A stretch of DNA of 64,000 nucleotides from Polytrichum commune (taxonomy: Eukaryota; Streptophyta; Polytrichopsida; Polytrichales; Polytrichaceae): NCBI GenBank assembly GCA_950295325.1, contig OX485803.1:66047554-66111553 (forward strand). Reading direction: 5' to 3'. Shown here piece after piece: positions 17,950 to 30,302 of this stretch. A model generated the notes under the pieces. The model was not told where the DNA came from and did not search any database. It worked only from the letters and a program-made list of their open reading frames with translations. Both the position numbers and the translations under genes were made by a program. The first letter of the stretch is position 1. The number at the start of each line of letters is the position of its first letter.

Positions 17950-19019
17950 CCCAGGGCATTGTTTAACAACTATCGGTCAATCCATTCTAACAATACCAAT
18001 ACACTACTTCACTTGAGTTTTTCAACATGAGTATGCCAATGCAATGCCATGTTGTGAGAATAAACAAAGTATGATTCCGAAAAAACTGTGGCTTATTCTT
18101 GGCCCCACCCAACGTAGAAACTCCACTAAATTATGTTATGAAGAATATGGATGTTGTTCAACAGGCCACATTATTAAGCGACGTAGTATCACTACGTGCA
18201 TCACTTGGTTTTATCAGTACATAGGTATCATCCATTGGATGGTTTTGTATTTGTTACAATGATAATTTCTAAAACCACAATTAAGTTAAGTATTTTAGAA
18301 GCATTGAGTGGAAGAAAGCCAATGTTACAACCACTGTGAACGGGCCTTATTTCCTTACTCAAGATTGAACCCAACCTCGAAGATTGGTTCCTCAAACTAG
18401 GAATCCGCATACTTTGCTTGACGGAGGACTCCAAAGATTTTGTGGGAAAGTGATGCGACATTAGTGCCACATTGTTTTATGGTACTTAGCATCATGTGCG
18501 TAATAATGTCACTTAACTTATTTTAGGCGTATGCCATGTTACACTGATGATTGTCACCTAGTGACACTTTGCGTTCAATTGCGCTAACTAACACTTATAT
18601 CTTGGCATGAGCATGGTTAACAATGTTATGAAGGGTATGCCCATGCTACACAATGGTCTACAAGCTAACTAAATTGTACACAAACGACACTTGGCATTAG
18701 TATGCTCAAGAATATTCCCTATTGCATACTAAAATGTAACACATGATGCTTGCCATTAGTATGCTCAATAATAAGTCCCCCCTTTGTATACTACAACATA
18801 CAATTACCATCTCAAGCATCTTGATGTCATAATGTAAATATATTTTCACTTGAGAAATGTCCTTATGCTAACGAATAGTATGAGTAGACGTGACACTTTG
18901 AGACCTCTAGGTATCTAGTTTATACCCTTTCCTAGACCAGTGTTCGTGACACTAAACACCCTGGACCGTGTAGTCCATGTTTTCCATACCCTTGGACCTT
19001 GACTCCAGTGTGCACTAGT
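17950..19019. other. Intergenic, no gene seen
   Basis: AT-rich sequence with CATTAGTATGCTCAA-type motifs that recur around 18560-18780 and again at 51010-51300. This suggests a diverged interspersed repeat, but no ends could be defined. Confidence 0.35.
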
Positions 19020-19264
19020 GGAGAGACAACACTATCAAATACAAGCGTACCTCTCATTCATCCAACACAAACACCTTGGAAACAGTATGCACCCCATACA
19101 CGACTTCCAAACGTCGATTTGCCACCAACATTAGCTTCAAATACCCCAAACCAATTTGCTCGAGATCATTCAAGATGACACAACAACCAGATCCCCATGG
19201 GGGATCGAGGTCTCGTATGTCGGATGGATGAGAGATACACTCGTATACAATAATTCCGTCCCTC
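19020..19264. mobile_element. Small TIR element, family E
   Basis: Both ends carry inverted versions of a sequence like ATTATCACATACGAGCGTACCTCTCATCCATCC (shown here only as family landmarks CGTACCTCTCAT and ATGAGAG). About 245 bp. Related termini occur at 20901, 36718, 36983, 37374, 38619 and 50505. Confidence 0.5.
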
Positions 19265-19469
19265 ATGAACTCCTTAGGAATAGGGTTCGGCTCTTAACCT
19301 ATGGGATCGCTCGGTTTCGGAGCTTCTTTGGCGTTGGACCCTAGTGTGAACGTGTGCTCTTAATGCACCGACTGGCAAAACTTGGGATCACAATGTGGAG
19401 AGCCTCAATTATTGGCCTTTTACGTTGAACCCCGGTCCAGGGTCTGGACTCATATTGATGTATAAGAAA

Positions 19470-19550
19470 CAACATTAGTAGTAGTAGTAGGAGGAGGAGG
19501 AGCATGGGATTTGTCAGAGCTTGGGGATGGATGGATGGATGGATGAATGA
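19470..19550. repeat. Adjacent microsatellites (GTA, GGA, GGAT)
   Basis: Short runs of AGT, then GGA, then GGAT units in succession. Confidence 0.85.
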
Positions 19551-19929
19551 ATCTCACATGCACAATCAGTGGACTTGTCCTCCACAACTCTCATCCCAAG
19601 ACCCAAGTGGAATGCCAAGGTCCAACGCCCTTAATAATTGAACACCATGCTATGTATGGAACTCGTGTGTATAGTGTAGTATGTATAGTTGTGTCACGAT
19701 AACTACCGTTGCTCGAGGTCACATACTACCAGTTACGGGTAAAGGTTATCAATCACTGATGTAGTGTCTACTCCCTGCAAAGGGTGAAGTAGTTTTACAT
19801 CTAATGCCAGTGCCCTAGGGTGTGGCCAAGGATGTTTTACGAACATACACTCTATTCACTCCGGCCTACTTCGGAGACCGGAGTTCTTCTTCTTCGTCTT
19901 CTATATAGTGTGTCCCGTCAAGGTCAAGG

Positions 19930-20145
19930 TCCTAGTGTTTCCAAGTCCAACCGTTGGTTACATGTTGACGTCTTTTGGTTTTTCTTTCTTTCTTTCTTTC
20001 TTTCTTTCTTTTGTTTTATTGAAACATGTTCTAAAGATCCCTTAAAAATGATCGTTGATTTCCGTGTAGTCTTGAATGTCATCTGGTTGTTTTGCAAACT
20101 CCGCCAATTCATTAGTGATTGGTGGTCGGTTCTCCCCGTTTGTTG
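19930..20145 (+). repeat. Dispersed repeat family R with (TTTC)n expansion
   Basis: Starts GTTTCCAAGTCCAACCG and GGTTACATGTTG like other family R copies, then carries a TTTC microsatellite at 19980-20010 in the T-rich middle of the repeat. Its end directly abuts the TIR element at 20146. Confidence 0.55.
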
Positions 20146-20726
20146 AGGGCCGGTTTACGCCATGGACCGTGAAGTTGGACCATGGAAGATGGTCTTTTCC
20201 CATGGTCCGACTCAATGATCCAACTTCCATGGTCTAATTTCTTTAAAAAATCAATTTACAAAGTCTTTGGGCCCCTCCCTAGGTGTAAATCGAGTATGGA
20301 CCAAGAGGAATGACCATGCTCCAAAAACTGAATGTGATGATTTCTTTAATATATGCTCAAAAAGGGAAGTTTTGAAGGGAAAAAAAATTAAGTTTGACCA
20401 TTCTCTTGTCTTGTCTTGTCTTCGTCTTCTCTTCTCCATAAAAAATTCCATTGAAATTTTATTATATTAGTATTTCTCCGCCATGGGCTCTTGCCTTTTT
20501 AAACCAAAGCATCTCTTTTGCTTCTCCCACCGCAAAACCCGTTGAACCATGTCATTGGATAACGCAGCCTTAAATGTTGTCTTTTTGGGACCTCGAATTG
20601 CATCCTCACTCTCACATTCTTTTCCTTGGTGTAAACCGAAGTGGACCCCGGACAAGTTCCAACAACTAGCTGCAAATTTTACGGGGCCTTGGGACAACTT
20701 CATGGTCCATTTGTGTAAACAACCCC
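20146..20726. mobile_element. Harbinger-like TIR element, family G
   Basis: Left end AGGGCCGGTTTACGCCATGG and right end CATGGTCCATTTGTGTAAAC followed by AACCCC form imperfect inverted repeats. Internal text (CCTAGGTGTAAATCGAGTATGG, TTTAATATATGCTCAAAAAGG) matches the larger element at 47214-48354. About 580 bp, non-coding. The target duplication is unclear. Confidence 0.65.
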
Positions 20727-20900
20727 GTGGTATGAAGTACCATCTCTCAAGTTTGTAAGTGCTAAAACTGATATAGGAGATAGAGGACATTGTATTCAAC
20801 CTCCGGCTCTTCACATGATCGTGCCAACGAGGTCCTTTTGGCATTAAGAGAGTGGGTAGAAACTTGGAAGGAAGTCCAAGCAATTCAAGATTTGTTTGTT

Positions 20901-21143
20901 GGGGGAAGAGGAAATCACATACGAGTGTACCTCTCACCCATCCAACATAGAATCTTAACCCTCTATAGGATTCTTGTTGAATCATCTCGAATGACTTGGA
21001 GTAGACTAATTTGGGGTGTTTAAAGTTGATTATGGCGTCATTTGTTTTCAAATGACCTCCAAACTGCATACTATTTCAAGGTTTTCATGTTGGATGATGG
21101 AGTGGTATGCTCATATGCAATAATTCTCTCTCTCTCTCTCTCC
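20901..21143. mobile_element. Small TIR element, family E
   Basis: Left GGAAATCACATACGAGTGTAC and right GTATGCTCATATGCAATAATT ends are related inverted repeats, as in the 19020 copy. The right end runs into a CT microsatellite (21127-21148). Confidence 0.45.
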
Positions 21144-21769
21144 ATTTGTTGGGTCCTCTGTTGACACTTGATTTGTTAGCACTAACTTCTTATAAGTAGG
21201 TACTCCACTTCCATGCCGAAAAGCATAACCCCTCTATTTCGTTGTCTCTCTCTCTCCATTATGATTAGAGCCGGCAAATAACTAGCGGATTGACAATGCA
21301 CTGTGGGATATAGGATTGAACACAATTGCAAGTTTTGGGGAGTGTTCGTTCCGGCTAGAATAGAGGGTATATAGACAAAGCCTAAGGGTGAAGTTCCATG
21401 GGCCCAATCTTACCCTTTCTCGAGTGATTTACTTAGTTATACAAAATGACTAAATGGAACACTCAAAAAATGGCCAAGACCGGTACATGGAACTACGCCG
21501 GAATCATGCATGGTGGATGGAAGGTGATTAGGGCATGTAGGCGCATTGTTAGATGTGTTCAACAATTGGGAAGTGCCGACAATGCGAGATCGAGGACACT
21601 CATGCCATAATCCCTAGCCCACGCTACACTAGGAGAAAAAAAAATTGCCAAAAAGAACGGTATCCAAAACCGGTTGCAGTTCTTAATCTTGACCAACCTG
21701 ATTTGTAGTCGCTAAATGATTGTATATTTGTTTTTTTGATTTATTGATTGAAGTGCTAGGAATTCGGGG

Positions 21770-21830
21770 GCATGTAATATATTGTTGGAAAGGGTATGAA
21801 ATAACCTTTCCAACGGTATATTGCACGCCC
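21770..21830. repeat. Hairpin with CGTTGGAAAGG-type arms
   Basis: GTAATATATTGTTGGAAAGG is followed within about 10 bases by its near reverse complement CCTTTCCAACGGTATATTGC. A second copy of the same hairpin lies at 47838-47900, inside a different element. Confidence 0.7.
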
Positions 21831-22018
21831 ACAAATTTATGGGCATAGTTTTCTACTAGTGTTGTCACCACCACATGCATGAGTAACCGTTGGTGTGTAG
21901 CTCGTGCCCCATTGAATACCAACTCCACGTATTTCTAATTCAACTCGAAGACAAGGAGTTTGTTGTTCCCAATGCAAAGATGCTAATGGAGTTGCACTTA
22001 GTGCTTGGGCCTCACTTA

Positions 22019-22542
22019 GGCCCCCTTCACACCCGACTTTAGCTAAGACTAAAAGTTGGTTCCAACAACCCGACCTTCACACCATCAACATTATCTAGTG
22101 CCCAACCTAGTTGGCAAATGATGTGGCATGGCTTGAAAGTGGAGGTTTTAAGCCCCAAGCACCCACCCTCCCATCAGTACCTAAACACGAGGCAAGAATA
22201 TAGGGCCTTTAAAAGTGTCGCATCATGTCCTTGTGATTGGTTGCTTTTTAATCTTAGCTATGAGGGCACGAGGAGCTTCATTAACAAAAACCGATGGTAA
22301 TTAGGATAGGTGAACAGTAAGGCATTTGGGGATGGGACAAAAACTACCCAACATTCATTGCTTGGTAGATAAAACAATGAGCATGTGTGAAAGCTACTTA
22401 ACTAAAACCTACTTGAAAATCTCCGGAGCAAGTCTTGTAGGTGCATTTGGATAGCCGGATGCCTCCGCTATAACCAAAGGAGCTTTACCTGGCTTTTAGG
22501 AAATACTTTGGGTCTTAGCTAAAGTCAGGTGGGAAGGGGGCA
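22019..22542 (+). mobile_element. MITE family D, intact copy
   Basis: 524 bp with ends GCCCCCTTCACACCCGACTTTAGC and its complement, flanked by TTA at 22016-22018 and 22543-22545. It aligns throughout with the outer element at 2143-3189 once that element's insertion is removed. Confidence 0.8.
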
Positions 22543-23123
22543 TTAGCAAAGTGGATGAGTTGAATAATGTTACGAGATTCAATCGAAGGAACAAAAGATC
22601 AAATGAAACTGAAGGGGTTCATGTCATGACAACAATTGAGTATTTTGGGGGGTCAAGCATGGCTTAAGTGCAAGCTTGTGATGTTCTACACTACCTAACT
22701 CGTGTGGAGGAGAAGACCACCTTCTTGAAAAAAGATTGCTCTCTTTAATAGGTGTGCGTTTCTCAAGCATCTAAGATTTGGTGTAAATGATCTACGTGAC
22801 AATAGACATTCATTGTCAACCCTCCCATTCTCAAGTATCTAAGCATTGTGGTGAGTAACCTAGTTGCGAATTGGCTTTCCTTGCTTGGTACAAACATTGC
22901 CGCTATCAATTCATATGCACTTTGTGACACATCCTTCATGTGGGCTCACAGGGTTGAATGAAACAATAGGAAATTGTTATTGGGTCCACTTCGGGGTTAT
23001 ATGCCCTTATTGTAAAAAAACACCCGTTATTGCATTGCACCCCATTGCTTTAAGGAAGAAGAAAACTAGTTTCATATGCATGGTCAATCTTTTTGGCTCG
23101 TCGGTCAGAGTAAGTAGTACTTA
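22543..23123. other. Intergenic, no gene seen
   Basis: Unannotated AT-rich DNA between two MITEs, without recognisable coding or repeat structure. Confidence 0.3.
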
Positions 23124-23602
23124 GGGCCACTTCGCATATGAGCCAAGAGTTGTGACCATGAAATTGTTTTCAAAGGCCCAACACAAAGTTTTCAAAGGCC
23201 GTCCCAACACACCTCCAAAATCATGTAGTGCGGTCACAGATCTTCAAGTGTAGTGTGAAGTCGTATGTGACCGGGCCCTCCACCAAATGCTAATTCAATG
23301 AATCTCTATTCATGTGGGTCCTCACACATGATAAAATATAATAAATTGACGGTTGCGAGCATTCGGAGCGCCATGGTCTCCAAGAGATGGTGTTTGAAAA
23401 CAATCCAAATGACCATGAAACGTGATCCATGTGATGCCATGTAGAAATTCATGTAGACATTACATCCACCTTGCATTCACATACTCCATTGGTCCCTCAA
23501 GCATAGTGTGAAGTGAACTTGGACCGGCTCCACCTTTCCCACCAATGAGAGTGCTCAAAGTGCAATGGTCGCGGGCTCTCAGTCTCGTGTGTGAAGTGGC
23601 CC
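23124..23602 (-). mobile_element. Harbinger-type MITE, family A
   Basis: 479 bp from GGGCCACTTCGCATATGAGC to CTCGTGTGTGAAGTGGCCC, with perfect TTA duplications at 23121-23123 and 23603-23605. Confidence 0.88.
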
Positions 23603-23781
23603 TTAGGGTGTCCCAATGTAAATGTTATGCATGCAAGTTCAAGTCTCTCATCCAATGCTCCTGATAACTGGGCGACTAACTGAGAACAATGCACAAACAA
23701 TTGACTGCACTTGTTGAAAAGTTCAAAGGAACAAGCAAAAGACTCGGTCCACAACTAGCAAAGATTTCCACCTTTCATTAA

Positions 23782-24120
23782 GGGCCACTTCACACACGAG
23801 CCAAGGGCCGTGAACATGTAATTTTGAGGGTTATTGACTCTCATCCAAAGGCCGCATCAGTTGTTTATTTAACACGATCTACCAGATTTTGCATTCAGAG
23901 CATCAACCTACCTCTTCAGGGTGAGCCTGACGCAAATTTTGGTAGACGATGAAACATTGTCCATAGTTTGTCAGTTAGGATTTCATGTAGACTTTTCATT
24001 CATTCTAGTTGTCATGGGCTCTCATGCCTTCACCTTCTAGTATGAAATAACCTTGGATGGTCTCGGCCTTTTGGACTCATGAGATATCTTCACTTACAAT
24101 GGTCGTGTGCCTTCAATTGT
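23782..24120 (-). mobile_element. Degenerate MITE, family B
   Basis: Left end GGGCCACTTCACACACGAGC preceded by TAA. Interior landmarks (GACTCTCATCCAAAGGC, CCTTCACCT) match the family B copies at 32591 and 48820. The right terminus is too eroded to place exactly; the end given is approximate. Confidence 0.55.
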
Positions 24121-25228
24121 CCAATATAGCGAAGTTGTTCTATTAACCCAAGGGGGATGATTAGCATTCCACTAGAAATGTGGTGCGTTAAAAGACGAGG
24201 TCCTCCTAAATTTTCCAAATTACTACAAAATTAGGGTATGGAACATTCATACCGAGATTACAATAAATGTCTTCCAATGAGAGTTATAATCATATATTGA
24301 ATATCCCATGGATATGCCCTACTTATGCACAGTACTTCATAGCCCGCTCTTTTATCGCACATGCTTCATTATTTCTAGAAAGAGTTACCTCTTAAATATC
24401 GCTCCTTTATTCTTTTATCAAGCTCAATCATGTTGAAAACGGTGGGGTTTTGGTGAATGCCAATTGGTTAGTCGATTATGTCAGTTTTGGACATAGAAAA
24501 AGAAGTACATGAAATACATTTATTATGATGTGGCCCACACTATTCGATCCACATTGATTGTCTTGCACTCACCAGATGGCCACCATAGGGATGTCACATG
24601 ACACTTTGTGCTATATGACATGTGACAAAGATCACTATGATTAATAGAGCACACCAATCTTAATTCGAAACTCAAAACTTCTTTTTTAGTGCACTTGTCA
24701 CAATTATCATGTGCCATGTAGTGCACATTGAATTTCAACATGAAACCTCAACATCGAATGATACACATAATCAGTGATGGTTAAAAACAATTATCATGTG
24801 TCATGTAGTGCACATTGAATTTCAACATGAAACTTCAACATTGAATGATACACATAATCAGTGATGGTTAAAAACAAACAAACCGAATGCCAAGCGAATG
24901 TGCCCTCCAATAAGTACATATTAAATTGAGTGGATAATCTTAGGTGTTGACTTTTTGTCTCCGTCATGGAATGAGTTGTGTTTCTTTTTTAACCTTACTT
25001 TTAACATTATGAATATTCATTTTGACTTTAGGACTAAAGAAACTCAATATTGGAATTTAAACACTTTCTACCATATAACGGACATGTGATGTTTGGGACA
25101 TTCGATGCTAGTAGTTGGCTCCAACTGTCACCACATTCCATTCCGCTTGCAAAGGGCAAAATGGATAGCATCTTGCCAAAAAGTTGATGTAATGTCTTTT
25201 CCAAGTGAGAGGTGGAAGCTTGAACTTA
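24121..25228. other. Intergenic with an 87-bp tandem duplication
   Basis: No gene is recognised. An 87-bp unit beginning CAATTATCATGTG is duplicated in tandem at 24701-24787 and 24788-24874 with very few differences, so it is recent. Confidence 0.6.
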
Positions 25229-25413
25229 GGGCCGGTTTACACTATGGTGGAGAAGTCCACCGGTCATGAAAAAAAGGGCGTTTCTCAATTGTGATTGGTC
25301 GAAAATGCAACTCTTGACCGGTGGGTGTTTACACTAGGTGAAGAAAACAATGGTGGTGAACTTTTCTCATGGATGATAAAATGACATGGCCGCCTACATG
25401 GCGGCACTTTTTG

Positions 25414-25497
25414 GAGTTGGGCTTCTTCGGAGGAGGAGTTTCTTGTCCGGCCTCAAGAGGCCAGACAAGAAACTCCTCCTCCGGAGAAGCCCAACTC
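25414..25497. repeat. Near-perfect palindrome with 41-bp arms
   Basis: Left arm 25414-25454 and right arm 25457-25497 are reverse complements with two mismatches and a 2-base spacer (AA). The core reads GGAGGAGTTTCTTGTCCGGC and its complement. It lies inside the deleted Harbinger element. Confidence 0.9.
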
Positions 25498-25620
25498 AAT
25501 AAAAAATACCATACAAATCGGCAAGTGTATGCAAAGTATCACCGGTTGCCAATCGATGCAATGTCAAAGAAATTCTACACTCTATTGGAATACAAAGTCT
25601 TAATTTTGTATCTTTCTTGC

Positions 25621-25920
25621 TCAACATGGGTCCAAGGAAATGACATAAATAAAAAAAGTAGGCTTACTCACCCGTACACGATCTTTGAGCATTTTTGCAT
25701 TATATGATCCAAGAAGAAATTGTGACACATATCCACTTGGCCGGTCAAATTTCCACACCACCCTCTCCTTGCTCCCAAACAAAAAATATACCGTCATCAT
25801 AATTGAAGCATTATCGTGATACATGATGGTTTTTTGTATTGCCATAGTTGAAACGATAAAATACTTCAAAACCATAAAGATCATAAGAGAGCACAAAATT
25901 TCTCTTCTTCGATTATCCAT
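25621..25920 (-). pseudogene. Harbinger transposase, N-terminal fragment
   Basis: A 99-residue frame starting MDNRRREILCSLMIFMVLKY. It resembles the start of the decayed transposase at 46558 (MDERRRKILVALVFFMAVRH) in length, charge pattern and the following IQKT...H...A segment. It then continues with a region (DRPSGYVSQFLLGSYN) corresponding to the segment before the helix-turn-helix part of Harbinger transposases. It stops before the DDE catalytic domain, which the element lacks. This is a relic with no expected activity. Confidence 0.65.
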
Positions 25921-26441
25921 GATTGAAGATCAAAGATAAGAAGAGAGAAATTGATGAGGATGATTAAGTGGAGAGCATGTTTTAACTAATACCAAAGAGT
26001 AGTGCTTTGTCCAATGTGTATGGGTTTTCCCCTCTTCATTCTTAAACACCCAAGGAGACATTTATTTCCTACATGGGCCAAACTTGACAATTGGCAATTT
26101 GGCAATTTTCATTATCTTTTGAATAAAATTGAACATTATATTACACAATTCTTATGAACACAATTCTTGTTGAAATCTTTTGATACAATGTGAATGTAGA
26201 GAATTATGATTTTTTATCACAAAAAATCTTCACCATTAGGTGAACTTCTCTTCACCGGTGGACTTCTCCGGTGGACTTCTCCTCTAGGTGTTTAGACTTC
26301 AACTGGTCAAGACTCCTTAAGAGATATTTTATTGCCTTTAATTCTTCTCCGGCACATCCACTATTTGCCTCATATAACCATGTCTTGGCCAAGCATTCTT
26401 GACCGACCGGAGGCCTTCTCCACCGTAGTGTAAACCGGCCC

Positions 26442-27297
26442 TTAGTAAGCGCTTCGGATTTGTACCCATGTTTCCTTGTTCCGCTCAATGTTGGAGTACC
26501 AAGCTACGTGATAACTTATGCCATGCCTACACTTTTGGGTGGGCATAGCTAGTGGACGGCTCTTACCATTATAAATGGGTTCTCCGTTCGCTTTTAGCTA
26601 ATGAATGAGTAAAACTTCCCTACGCTGCATTCAATTGTTGGTCAAAAGTGATGAAAAACCACCCGTATTGGTGGGATTCACCACTAGCTATGCTCACTAG
26701 TAAGTGTGGGCATGGCATTAAACCACAATCATGTGTGCCAAAAAAAATTGACGAAAACGAATAGATGCTCCCCCTCTTCCAAGAAAAGATCTCCCTTCAC
26801 ATGGGAGTCTGCGTTAATTTTCTCTGGAATCAACAACCGACATAGTTGCAAGGGGAGTTAAAGTTCAAGGAGGAGAACTTGACCATCTTTATGTTTTCAA
26901 ATAAGGATACAACGTTCAGTTGAGGGTAATAAATGCTTTTGCATAAACCTACAACTGTGGACATGTATTTTTCACATTGTACACTACACATTGGTTTTCC
27001 ACAATCACACAATCACACAATCACACAATCTTACCTTCAAACCTTGTTTACAATTTTCACAATTTTTTTTCAATTTTCTCGAAACTCGAGATACACAGTC
27101 CAACAACTCTAATCATGCAACCTCCAAAATGGATAATTGCAATGATAATCACATTCCAACCTGCATGTTTGATAGCCAAACCAACATGTTACCTCATATG
27201 CCCCCCCCCCACACACACACAAACAAATATGGAACCGCGTGATCAAATTTTACTTGATAAATCTAACCAAAGCTTCACCAACTTTGATGATTTTTAA
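26442..27297. other. Intergenic, no gene seen
   Basis: AT-rich sequence with short CACAATCA repeats near 27004-27030 and a run of nine C at about 27200. No coding signal. Confidence 0.3.
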
Positions 27298-27391
27298 GGT
27301 CCACTTCACACACGAGCCATGGGCCATCACCGTGTAACCCATGCTAATTATCAAAATAGTTGGTTGACGAGTCTCGTGTGTGAAGTGGCCC
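27298..27391. mobile_element. Miniature family A derivative, 94 bp
   Basis: Consists almost only of the two termini (GGTCCACTTCACACACGAGCC and GTCTCGTGTGTGAAGTGGCC), with about 50 unique bases between. It is flanked by TAA on both sides, so it is a mobile unit and not a broken end. Confidence 0.8.
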
Positions 27392-27519
27392 TAATTTTCT
27401 TCACCGAAATGGCCGGCACACGTAAGAATGTCGTTTTACTAATCCGTCTCCCATACGTCAAGCTTTTGCATTGCAATCAAACGGGTCTACTCCAAACCAA
27501 TACTCCATTCATCATATAA

Positions 27520-28011
27520 GGGCCACTTCGCACAAGAGCCAAGAGCCGTGACCGTGAAATTGTGAGAGCCTAAAAGAAAGTGTTCAAAGGTTGTCCCAAG
27601 ACACCTCCAAAGTCATGTAGTGTGGTCATGGATCTTCAAGTGTAGTGTGAAGCCATATGTGACTGGGCCCTCAACCAACTGCTATTTCAATGGATTTGTA
27701 TTTATCACATGATAGAATAGAATAAATCGAAAGTTGTGAGCGTTCGGAGTGCCATGGTCTCCTGGTTTTGTGGTAGGCCTACCTCCATGAAGTGGTTTTT
27801 GAAAATAGTCCAAGTGACCACAAAACATGATCCATTTGATGTCATGTAGGAATCCATGTAGGCTATACATCCATCTTGCATTCACTTATATACTCCATTG
27901 GCCCCTCAAGCGTAGTGTGAAGCGAACTTGGATTGGCTCCGCCTTTTCCACCAATGAGAGTGCTTGAAGTGTAATGGTCACGGGCTCTCAGTCTCGTGTG
28001 TGAAGTGGCCC
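27520..28011 (-). mobile_element. Harbinger-type MITE, family A
   Basis: 492 bp, GGGCCACTTCGCACAAGAGC to CTCGTGTGTGAAGTGGCCC, with perfect TAA duplications at 27517-27519 and 28012-28014. Confidence 0.9.
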
Positions 28012-28269
28012 TAAGCTTAGTTGAGCCGAGGGTGCATATTTCGTAGGTGAAGGTTGCTATTATATTATTGACAAGGATAAATATTTTAACAGGCCCACAG
28101 CCCAAGCCTAGCCAATAACCGAGTTGCATTATTGGAAGGCTGGTCCATGTTGTAAGTACTCCTTGACACGTGTCATCTTCCTATTACCCGATGCCTTCGA
28201 CTCATCACATAGGACTGCTAACTTAAGCTTATTAGTTGGACCCACCGAAGGCCTTATGTGACACACTTC

Positions 28270-29519
28270 CAGGGGTGTTTTTTCACAAGGTCCCTAACAT
28301 GTCTAGGGACTTGTTCATTAAAAAAAACATTTCCAGTGGACGGGTTCTTAGAAAATGAACCCGTTTTGGGACGTGTCAAATTCACTTTGGACAGGTTCTA
28401 AAAATAACATTTTTAAATTTAAAAAAATGGTACAAATACCAATTACGTTATGTCATATATGACATGTGAATATAAGCATAATGCAATCAAACCACCAATA
28501 CCCAATCAAACTATCAATCTTGAAGTGCTTGATTCACCTGCATACATTAATTCATCAACCACAAAATTTAGAACCTTTTTAACATAATGTCAATCCAACT
28601 AATAAATAGACAACGCTTGCACTATCCTTGCAAAGACAACGCTTCCACCATCTTAGGCACATGTAAGGCTCAAATATCTACTCATACATTGACCCAACAA
28701 CTTACAAGCTCAACCCTGCAATTTGCTAGTGTTTAACTCGAATTGACAAAAATTTCTTGCACAACCCTCGAATCTGCACTCAACCCACAACAAAAGAGAG
28801 GAATAAGACTCTCAAGATTTAGGATGCTAATGAATCGAACATATGCAACTGAAAGCTAAAGCAATTGAGAGACCGGTGAGAGATAACTTGATTGCAGTCG
28901 TCAAATGAACCGGTTGAGTTTGAGAAAACACCTGTTGAAGTTTAAGATTGCAGGAGAAGATTGTTCCAATGGCACTCTTCAACTTCTTGAATTCGAGTTA
29001 GTTTCAAATGAACCGGTTGAGTTTGAGAAAACACCTGTTGAAGTTCAAGATTGCAGGAGGAGATTGTTCCAGCGCCACTCTCCAACTTCTTGAATTCGAG
29101 TTAGTTTCAAATGAACTGGTTGAGTTTGAGTGACTGAATCTAGTTCAGTTTCTCTGAACTAGTATGTGGACAAACTGACAAAATGGGGCAGTGGCAGGCT
29201 GGCAAATTGGTAATTATAATAGAAAAAACAGAAATGAACGAAGATAATAAGATACTATTGTTTCCAAGTGGCAAGTGCACCAATCACATGCCGACATCTT
29301 TCGGGTTATCTTTATCGATTTGTTTTTTCCTTTAACCTTTTCATGGACGGGTTGGTTTAGATATTACCGGTTTTGGGACGGGTTGTTTTTTCTTCAACCT
29401 TTCCATGGACGGGTTGGTTTTGATATTACCGGTTTTGGGACGGGTTGCAATTTTTTTTGCCTTTCAATTCGAGGTTTTGGGACGTGGACGGGTAAAAACT
29501 TTGTGAAAAAACAGCCATG
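28270..29519. mobile_element. Non-autonomous hAT element
   Basis: Ends CAGGGGTGTTTTTTCACAAG and (complement) CATGGCTGTTTTTTCACAAA form imperfect TIRs that begin CA, like hAT termini. An exact 8-bp duplication CACACTTC lies at 28262-28269 and 29520-29527, the size hAT transposases make. The 1250-bp interior carries no transposase. It holds a 103-bp tandem repeat and ACGGGTTGG-type subterminal repeats, which in hAT elements usually bind transposase. Confidence 0.75.
28902..29130 (+). repeat. 103-bp tandem repeat, two full copies plus a partial third
   Basis: CAAATGAACCGGTTGAGTTT starts at 28902 and 29005, and a diverged third start lies at 29108: exact 103-base spacing. The unit also resembles part of dispersed repeat family R (the GGTTGAGTTTGAGAAA core). 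The array sits inside the hAT element. Confidence 0.85.
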
Positions 29520-29534
29520 CACACTTCCTAATCG

Positions 29535-30302
29535 AACATCTATATTTGAGTGGTACGATAAGAAGTAAGGCTACCCCAACCTCAATCCCAACTCCATTCC
29601 TCAATATTTGGACAATAATTGAATTGTTTGAGAAGTAAAGCAAATGAAATCATGCGTTTAGTCCCAAACCACGAGTTTGTAAGGATTAACGTAAAGTCAC
29701 CCAAGTTTTTTTCATGCTTAATTGATCATATCATACAAAGATTGGTGTTGAGCTATTAAAAGCCGACTTTTCTAGTTGTCCTACTAGGATGGGTAGGCCA
29801 AGCTAGCCTTGCATAGGATGATCTGGATTTAGAAAAGTGGGTCCCATGCGCATACCATGTTTTAGATCCTAAGATTTTCTCAAAGTTTGAGATGTGGAAA
29901 GAGGAGGCCCAAGAGTTTCACCCAATTTTTTTAAATAGGCTCCAATACTCGACGAGCTAATCATGGTTTTGTCCCTCTTTGAGAGACTTCATGGATAACT
30001 TTGATATAGGTCGGGGAAGGGCCACCCGAACCCCAACCCTAATAATCCCAACCCCCAACCTCGACACTCCAATAAATAGATATAAATAAAAACCTAATAT
30101 CGGTATTACCACCGACGTGAATTTGAGTATGTTGACCCTATTTTGTTCAAGAGGCCACAAATAACGAGTCCCCTCGCTCGTACCTCCATGGATGGAAGTG
30201 CAAGGAATGGAGTCCGCAGATGTTCTGCATCCAATGTCCTTCTCAAAATGACAATTTAGAAATCTAGGACAAGTCATGAAATTGAACGCATACATTAATC
30301 AA
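29535..30302. other. Intergenic, no gene seen
   Basis: No recognisable coding sequence; open frames here are short and without family resemblance. Confidence 0.3.

Larger units (their letters stand above)
25229..26441 (-). mobile_element. Deleted Harbinger transposon
   Basis: 1213 bp with ends GGGCCGGTTTACACTATGG and CGTAGTGTAAACCGGCCC and perfect TTA duplications at 25226-25228 and 26442-26444. On the minus strand it retains only the start of a transposase related to the one in the 43372-46777 element. The catalytic part is missing, so it is an internal-deletion derivative. Confidence 0.85.
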
